DNA from: Lutibacter sp. UBA4458
GTDB taxonomy: Bacteria; Bacteroidota; Bacteroidia; Flavobacteriales; Flavobacteriaceae
Direction: 5' to 3'
NCBI GenBank assembly: GCA_002390165.1
Contig: DGOU01000047.1
Location: 1 to 10,277 of the forward strand
Length of the DNA: 10,277 bases
The position numbers were made by a program, and so were the translations under genes. Under the pieces are notes generated by a model. That model made no database searches, was not told the DNA's origin, and worked only from the letters and a program-made list of their open reading frames with translations. This document shows positions 6,031-10,277 of this stretch, piece by piece; within the stretch, counting starts at the first letter, position 1, and each line of letters opens with the position of its first letter.

Positions 6031-6060
6031 ACTGAAAATTATTTTCAGTAGTATTAATAC
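6031..6060. promoter_or_regulatory. two adjacent palindromes in the ricT leader
   Basis: ACTGAAAAT-T-ATTTTCAGT (6031-6049) is a perfect repeat with 9-bp arms, and GTATTAATAC (6051-6060) is a perfect 10-bp palindrome one base later. They lie 18 bases before the ricT ATG. There is no U-run, so termination is unlikely. An operator or a leader hairpin is possible. Between them and the start codon the 10-mer TACAAAAAAA occurs twice in tandem (6058-6077), an A-rich leader of the kind that helps initiation in Bacteroidota. Confidence 0.5.
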
Positions 6061-6078
6061 AAAAAAATACAAAAAAAT

Positions 6079-7320
6079 ATGAGCTGTAATAATTGCTCTT
6101 CAACTATAAATAGTACCCCAAAAGGATGTAAAAGTAACGGAAATTGTTCCACAGGAAGCTGTGAAAAATTATCCGTATTTGATTGGTTGTCAAATATGTC
6201 GTTGCCAACTGGGCAAAAGCCAATGGATGTTTTTGAAGTTAGATTTAAAAATGGCAGAAAACATTTTTACCGAAATGTAGATAATCTAAATATTTCTATG
6301 GGTGAAATTGTAGCTGTTGAAAGTAGTCCAGGACATGATATTGGTGTAGTTTCACTTTCTGGCGAATTGGTTAAAATTCAACTTAAAAAAAAGGGAGTAG
6401 CTATTAATAGTGAAGAAATAAAAAAAATATATAGAATTGCTACTCAAAAAGATATTGATATTTGGACCGCCGCTCGTGATAAAGAATACAAAACACAATA
6501 TAGAGGTAGAGAAATAATTAGCAGATTAGAATTAAAAATGAAACTTTCTGATGTAGAATATCAGGGAGATGGAAATAAAGCTACTTTTTATTATACCGCA
6601 GACGAACGCGTAGATTTTAGACAATTAATTAGAGATTTGGCAAGCGCTTTTAGCATACGTGTTGAAATGAAACAAGTAGGCTTACGGCAAGAAGCCGCTA
6701 GGCTTGGTGGAATTGGTTCTTGTGGTAGAGAATTATGTTGTTCTACTTGGCTAACAGATTTACGCAAAGTAAATACAGCCGCCGCTCGGTACCAACAATT
6801 ATCTTTAAATCCACAAAAACTAGCCGGTCAATGTGGTAAATTAAAATGCTGTTTAAATTATGAATTAGACACCTATTTAGACGCTCTTAAAGATTTTCCA
6901 AAACATGATGTTGAACTTAAAACAGAAAAAGGAATTGCTGTTTTTATTAAAATGGATATTTTTAAAAATTTACTTTGGTACACCTATAAAAATGACCGTA
7001 GTAAATGGTATAAACTAACCGTAGATCAAACCAAAGAAATTATTGAACAAAATAATAAAAACATAACTGTTTCTTCCTTAGAAGATTTTGAAAATGAGTT
7101 AATTGTAGAAAAAGTTAATGATTTTGAAAATGTAGTTGGTCAGGATAGTTTAACTAGGTTTGATACACCAAAAAGAAAAAAAAGAAGAAAGAAAAAGCCT
7201 TCTAACAAAAATGCTGTAGCTGCTAAAAAGACTGTTCAAAAAGAAACTAGACCAAACGTTAAAAGAAAATCTAAAAAAAGACCCCCAAGAAGAAAACCTA
7301 ATAATGAAAAGAATGCTTAA
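6079..7320 (+). CDS. ricT: PSP1-domain Fe-S protein RicT (YaaT) homologue
   Basis: This 413-residue cytoplasmic protein has a PSP1/RicT core at roughly residues 50-280. The family hallmark is two cysteine clusters, GSCGRELCC (C215, C220, C221) and GQCGKLKCC (C252, C257, C258), each followed by short conserved runs (STWL, LNYE). In Bacillus subtilis, RicT with RicA and RicF binds Fe-S clusters and steers RNase Y mRNA processing. The Bacteroidota protein differs by a cysteine-rich N-terminal extension (C3, C6, C17, C23, C28) and a strongly basic, probably disordered tail (364-413, runs of K and R) that may touch RNA or membrane. A core segment (DERVDFRQLIRDLASAFSIR, 175-194) also fits the family. 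It opens a cluster of overlapping genes with gldH and a penicillin-binding protein. Function in this phylum is inferred from homology. Confidence 0.88.
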   Translation: MSCNNCSSTINSTPKGCKSNGNCSTGSCEKLSVFDWLSNMSLPTGQKPMDVFEVRFKNGRKHFYRNVDNLNISMGEIVAVESSPGHDIGVVSLSGELVKIQLKKKGVAINSEEIKKIYRIATQKDIDIWTAARDKEYKTQYRGREIISRLELKMKLSDVEYQGDGNKATFYYTADERVDFRQLIRDLASAFSIRVEMKQVGLRQEAARLGGIGSCGRELCCSTWLTDLRKVNTAAARYQQLSLNPQKLAGQCGKLKCCLNYELDTYLDALKDFPKHDVELKTEKGIAVFIKMDIFKNLLWYTYKNDRSKWYKLTVDQTKEIIEQNNKNITVSSLEDFENELIVEKVNDFENVVGQDSLTRFDTPKRKKRRKKKPSNKNAVAAKKTVQKETRPNVKRKSKKRPPRRKPNNEKNA

Positions 7321-7801
7321 GAAATTTAAAATTTATTTAGTTTTTTCATTATTGCTAATATCTTGCAATTCAAAAACAGTATTTAGTGAATATCAAAGTC
7401 TCCCAAACAATACATGGTTTTTAAACCATAAAATTGTTTTTAATGTAGATAATAAAGATACTATTTTTAATAAAAATGTGTTTATAAATATAAGAAACAC
7501 CACTGATTATCCGTTTAGTTCTTTGTTTTTAATTGCAAAAATAGAAACGCCATCTAAAAAACAAATTATAGACACTTTAGAATATCAAATGGCAGATAAT
7601 TATGGAAATTGGTTGGGTTCTGGAATTTCTAATTTAAAAGAAAATAAGTTAATTTATAAGCAAAACTATCTTTTTTTAAATAAAGGAAATTATAAGTTTA
7701 CCATTCAACAAGCAACGCGAGGAACTAATGATGTTGATGGAACTATGCCTTTAAAAGGAATTTCAGATGTTGGTTTAAGTATTGAAAAAATTAAAGAATG
7801 A
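7304..7801 (+). CDS. gldH: gliding motility lipoprotein GldH
   Basis: This 165-residue envelope lipoprotein has a basic, hydrophobic signal ending in the lipobox LISC, with lipidated C21 in place. The mature part is a single predicted beta-rich domain with the GldH pattern: SLPNNTWFLN near residue 34, IRNTTDYPFSSLFL around residues 63-76, ADNYGNWLGSG (109-119), and the end GISDVGLSIEK. In Flavobacterium johnsoniae GldH is required for gliding, but its molecular job is unknown. The first ATG (7304) overlaps ricT by 17 bases. A second in-frame ATG at 7313 overlaps it by 8 and gives an equally good signal peptide, so the true start is open. Its stop overlaps the start of the penicillin-binding protein gene (ATGA), indicating co-translation. 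Recognition rests on size, lipobox, motifs and neighbours. Confidence 0.82.
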   Translation: MKRMLKKFKIYLVFSLLLISCNSKTVFSEYQSLPNNTWFLNHKIVFNVDNKDTIFNKNVFINIRNTTDYPFSSLFLIAKIETPSKKQIIDTLEYQMADNYGNWLGSGISNLKENKLIYKQNYLFLNKGNYKFTIQQATRGTNDVDGTMPLKGISDVGLSIEKIKE

Positions 7802-10086
7802 AAAAAAAGAAAATAATTAAGAACTCTTTTTCTGGCTATATTAAGTGGTTTTGGGTACTAATTTTAGGGGGTACAGCTGCCGTAATACTTGTATTTTTAT
7901 TAGCGTCTTGGGGCGTTTTTGGAGCATTACCAACCTTCGAAGAATTAGAAAACCCTGAAAAAAACTTAGCCTCTGAAGTAATTTCCTTAGACGGAAAAAC
8001 TTTAGGAAAATATGCTTTTGAAAATAGAACTCCAGTAAAATATAGTGATTTACCTCAAAACCTTGTAAATGCGTTAGTGGCAACAGAAGATGAACGTTTT
8101 TATGAACATTCAGGTATCGATTTTAAAGCAACAATGCGTGCTGTTGTAAAATTGGGTAAAGATGGTGGTGGAAGTACTATTACCCAGCAATTAGCAAAAT
8201 TATTGTTTACCGGTGAAGGCTCTAAAAATTTAACCGAAAGAATACTTCAAAAATTTAAAGAATACGTTATTGCAGTTCGGTTAGAACGCCAATATACCAA
8301 ACAAGAAATTGTAGCCATGTACTTAAATAAGTACGATTTTTTAAACTTGGCTGTTGGTATTAGATCGGCATCTAGAATATATTTTGGTAAAGAACCCATA
8401 GATTTAACAGTTCCAGAATCTGCTATGCTAGTTGGTATGTTAAAAAACGCGTCTTATTTTAATCCTTTAAGAAGAAAAAAACTAGTAAAAGAACGTAGAA
8501 ACGTTGTTTTGAGTCAAATGGCAAAAAACAACTTTATTACAGTAAAAGTTAAAGATTCTCTACAAAAAACAGATTTAGGATTAGATATTAACAGAGAAGG
8601 ACATAGTGATGGTCATGCAACCTATTTTAGAGAATATTTGCGCGATTTTATGAAAAAATGGATTAAAAATAATCCTAAACCTGATGGTACTTTCTACAAT
8701 TTACACCGTGATGGACTTAAAATTTATGTAACCATAGATTCTCGTATGCAGGCCTATGCAGAAGGCGCCATGAAAACACATATGGCAAATTTACAACGAG
8801 TCTTTTTCAACGAACAAAAGCGTAATAGAAAAGCTCCTTTTTACGATTTAGACAAAAAACAAATTGCCCACACAATGCTTCTAGCAATGAAACGCTCCAA
8901 TCGTTGGCATCGTATGAAAAAGCAAGGAAAAAAGGAAAAAGAAATACTAGCATCTTTTAATAAAAAAGTAAAAATGAGCGTATTTTCTTGGAAAGGAGAT
9001 AGAGATACTATTATGACTCCTAAAGATTCCATACGCTATTACAAGTATTTTTTAAGATCTGGCTTATTATCTATTGAACCACAAACTGGATATATAAAAG
9101 CTTGGGTTGGCGGCATTAATTACAAACATTTTCAATTTGATGCAGTAAAACAACAAAAACGTCAGGTAGGTTCAACTTTTAAACCTTTTGTTTATGCGTC
9201 TGCAATTAATCAGTTAAAATTATCTCCGTGTTATAAATTACCAAATACTTTATATACTATTCCTAAAGAAAAATATGGAATGCCTGAAGATTGGACTCCA
9301 AAAAATGCAAGCAATAAATACGGAGGAGAACTAGCTCTAAAAGATGCATTAGCAAATTCGGTAAATGTTGTAACCGCAAAATTAATTGATATGGTAAATC
9401 CGCAAACCGTTGTTAATTTAGCAAAAAGTGCAGGTATTACTAGTGAAATTCCTGCCGTTCCAGCAATTGCATTAGGTTCAGTAGACTTATCGTTGTACGA
9501 AATGGTTAGTGCTTATTCCACTTTTGCAAATAAAGGTTTGCGAATTACCCCTATGATGTTGGTTAAAATTGAAGACAAAAACGGGACTGTTTTAGAGCGA
9601 TTTATTCCTAATTCAAAAGAAGTGCTCAGCGAAGAATCTGCTTATGTAGTTATAAAATTACTAGAAGGTGTTACCGAATCTGGTTCCGGAATTAGATTAC
9701 GCACAAAATGGGGTAAATATCCAGATAATGTAGCAACAGGATATCCATACAAATTTACAAATCCAATTGCTGGTAAAACAGGAACTACTCAAAATCAATC
9801 CGATGGTTGGTTTATGGGAATAGTACCTAATTTGGCAACTGGTGTTTGGGTTGGTGGAGAAGATCGTTCGGTTCATTTTGCAGGAATTGATAAAGGTCAA
9901 GGAGCATCTATGGCATTACCTATTTGGGCATTGTATTATCAAAAATTATATGCCGATAAAAATTTACATATCAGTCAAGAAGAATTTGAAAAACCAGAAA
10001 AATTAACCATTCAGGTGGATTGTGATAAAGAAACAGACAAAGATAAACCTATTGAAAATAGTGCTGATGAACAACCTGAATTTTAG
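7798..10086 (+). CDS. mrcA: class A penicillin-binding protein (PBP1A type), glycosyltransferase/transpeptidase
   Basis: This 762-residue bifunctional peptidoglycan synthase is anchored by one N-terminal transmembrane helix (about 17-39) after a basic cytoplasmic start. The glycosyltransferase GT51 domain follows, with the catalytic motif EDERFYEHSGID (catalytic E97), GGSTITQQLAK (124-134) and RLERQYTKQEI (161-171). It polymerises lipid II glycan. The transpeptidase domain carries S459-x-x-K462 (GSTFK), SVN (521-523) and KTGT (660-663), the full beta-lactam target set. An insert rich in Lys/Arg lies between the two active domains (about 335-412), and the C-terminal tail is short, acidic and hydrophilic. 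It starts inside the gldH stop (ATGA) and is followed after 6 bases by an acyl-CoA synthetase gene, so it is an internal gene of an operon. The symbol is by family, since PBP1A and PBP1B/C types can be confused. Confidence 0.92.
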   Translation: MKKKKIIKNSFSGYIKWFWVLILGGTAAVILVFLLASWGVFGALPTFEELENPEKNLASEVISLDGKTLGKYAFENRTPVKYSDLPQNLVNALVATEDERFYEHSGIDFKATMRAVVKLGKDGGGSTITQQLAKLLFTGEGSKNLTERILQKFKEYVIAVRLERQYTKQEIVAMYLNKYDFLNLAVGIRSASRIYFGKEPIDLTVPESAMLVGMLKNASYFNPLRRKKLVKERRNVVLSQMAKNNFITVKVKDSLQKTDLGLDINREGHSDGHATYFREYLRDFMKKWIKNNPKPDGTFYNLHRDGLKIYVTIDSRMQAYAEGAMKTHMANLQRVFFNEQKRNRKAPFYDLDKKQIAHTMLLAMKRSNRWHRMKKQGKKEKEILASFNKKVKMSVFSWKGDRDTIMTPKDSIRYYKYFLRSGLLSIEPQTGYIKAWVGGINYKHFQFDAVKQQKRQVGSTFKPFVYASAINQLKLSPCYKLPNTLYTIPKEKYGMPEDWTPKNASNKYGGELALKDALANSVNVVTAKLIDMVNPQTVVNLAKSAGITSEIPAVPAIALGSVDLSLYEMVSAYSTFANKGLRITPMMLVKIEDKNGTVLERFIPNSKEVLSEESAYVVIKLLEGVTESGSGIRLRTKWGKYPDNVATGYPYKFTNPIAGKTGTTQNQSDGWFMGIVPNLATGVWVGGEDRSVHFAGIDKGQGASMALPIWALYYQKLYADKNLHISQEEFEKPEKLTIQVDCDKETDKDKPIENSADEQPEF

Positions 10087-10092
10087 TATTTT

Positions 10093-10277
10093 ATGAACTT
10101 AAAACCCGATTGGAATCCAACAAAAGAAATTATTAAAAACAGTAACATTTTTAAAATGATGCAAAAATTTGGATTTGATAATTATTCAAATTTTTGGAAA
10201 TGGTCTGTTTCTAATAAAGAAATCTTTTGGGAAGAAACCCTTCAAAATTTAAACATTCATTTAAATAAAAAATACAC
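10093..10277 (+). CDS. acyl-CoA (acetyl/acetoacetyl-CoA) synthetase, N-terminal fragment
   Basis: This open frame starts with ATG 6 bases after the PBP stop and runs off the right edge, showing 61 codons. The visible part matches the N-terminal ACAS_N-like segment of AMP-forming acyl-CoA synthetases: an opening of about 30 residues with NSNIFKMMQKFG, then NFWKWSVSNKEIFWEE (W35, W37, W46), where FW-x-WS-(V/I)...FW is characteristic. The family activates acetate, acetoacetate or other short acids with ATP and CoA. Substrate cannot be told, because the AMP-binding core is outside the window. The short spacing suggests co-transcription with the penicillin-binding protein, although no functional link between them is evident. 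Confidence 0.72.
   Translation, partial: MNLKPDWNPTKEIIKNSNIFKMMQKFGFDNYSNFWKWSVSNKEIFWEETLQNLNIHLNKKY

Noticed and set aside
6058..6077. Tandem TACAAAAAAA repeat as a possible repeat element
   Set aside because: Only two copies, made of A-runs. It is better explained as an A-rich translation-initiation leader.
9697..9900. Minus-strand open frame within the penicillin-binding protein gene
   Set aside because: It sits opposite the KTGT-containing transpeptidase region, whose sequence is fully explained by the PBP. The shorter antisense frames at 2613-2813, 4476-4703, 5538-5726, 7841-8083 and 8841-9032 were dropped for the same reason.
1..10277. Defence island, mobile element or CRISPR
   Set aside because: No transposase, integrase, nuclease, toxin-antitoxin pair, spaced repeats or tRNA-like attachment site can be seen. 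Gene content is housekeeping and envelope-related, with uniform composition by eye.

Overview
The window looks like an ordinary chromosomal stretch from a gliding-type member of the Bacteroidota, most likely a flavobacterium. The DNA is strongly AT-rich. Leaders are A-rich with no clear Shine-Dalgarno sequences. Several upstream regions carry matches to the Bacteroidota -7 promoter element TAnnTTTG. The gene content also fits: a GldH-type gliding lipoprotein, a Bacteroidota-style RicT with extra N-terminal cysteines, and a secreted CarboxypepD_reg-like/kelch protein. I see no tRNA, rRNA, CRISPR array, transposase, phage gene or recognisable defence system.

Layout. Positions 1-153 hold the 3' end of a GreA/GreB C-terminal-domain-like protein. 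It converges, across a probable bidirectional terminator, on a minus-strand DoxX-like membrane protein gene (207-578). A 159-bp divergent promoter region carrying a perfect inverted repeat separates this from a plus-strand thioredoxin gene (738-1094), which ends in a strong intrinsic terminator. The asd gene (aspartate-semialdehyde dehydrogenase) lies on the minus strand at 1174-2163. It is divergent from a DUF4442 hotdog-fold gene (2353-2892), and the region between them is rich in palindromes. A long imperfect hairpin begins at the last base of the DUF4442 stop codon. A secreted kelch-propeller protein follows (3056-4417).

The right half is entirely plus-strand. A U32-family (TrhP/RlhA-like) gene abuts a one-cluster ferredoxin gene with no spacer (4486-5970). 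A short leader with two adjacent palindromes then precedes a tightly packed cluster: ricT (6079-7320), gldH (overlapping ricT), a class A penicillin-binding protein gene (overlapping gldH by 4 bp) and the start of an acyl-CoA synthetase gene that runs off the window.

How the genes may work together: the U32 and ferredoxin proteins plausibly form an Fe-S RNA-hydroxylation unit. The ricT-gldH-PBP cluster joins an RNA-processing factor, a gliding lipoprotein and a peptidoglycan synthase through overlapping reading frames. The other genes (thioredoxin, DoxX, asd, DUF4442, kelch) look like independent housekeeping or envelope functions. The observations most worth a second look are the hairpin at 2892-2987, the U32-ferredoxin pair, the palindrome between the doxX-like and trx genes, and the paired palindromes before ricT. 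I found no clear new multi-gene system.
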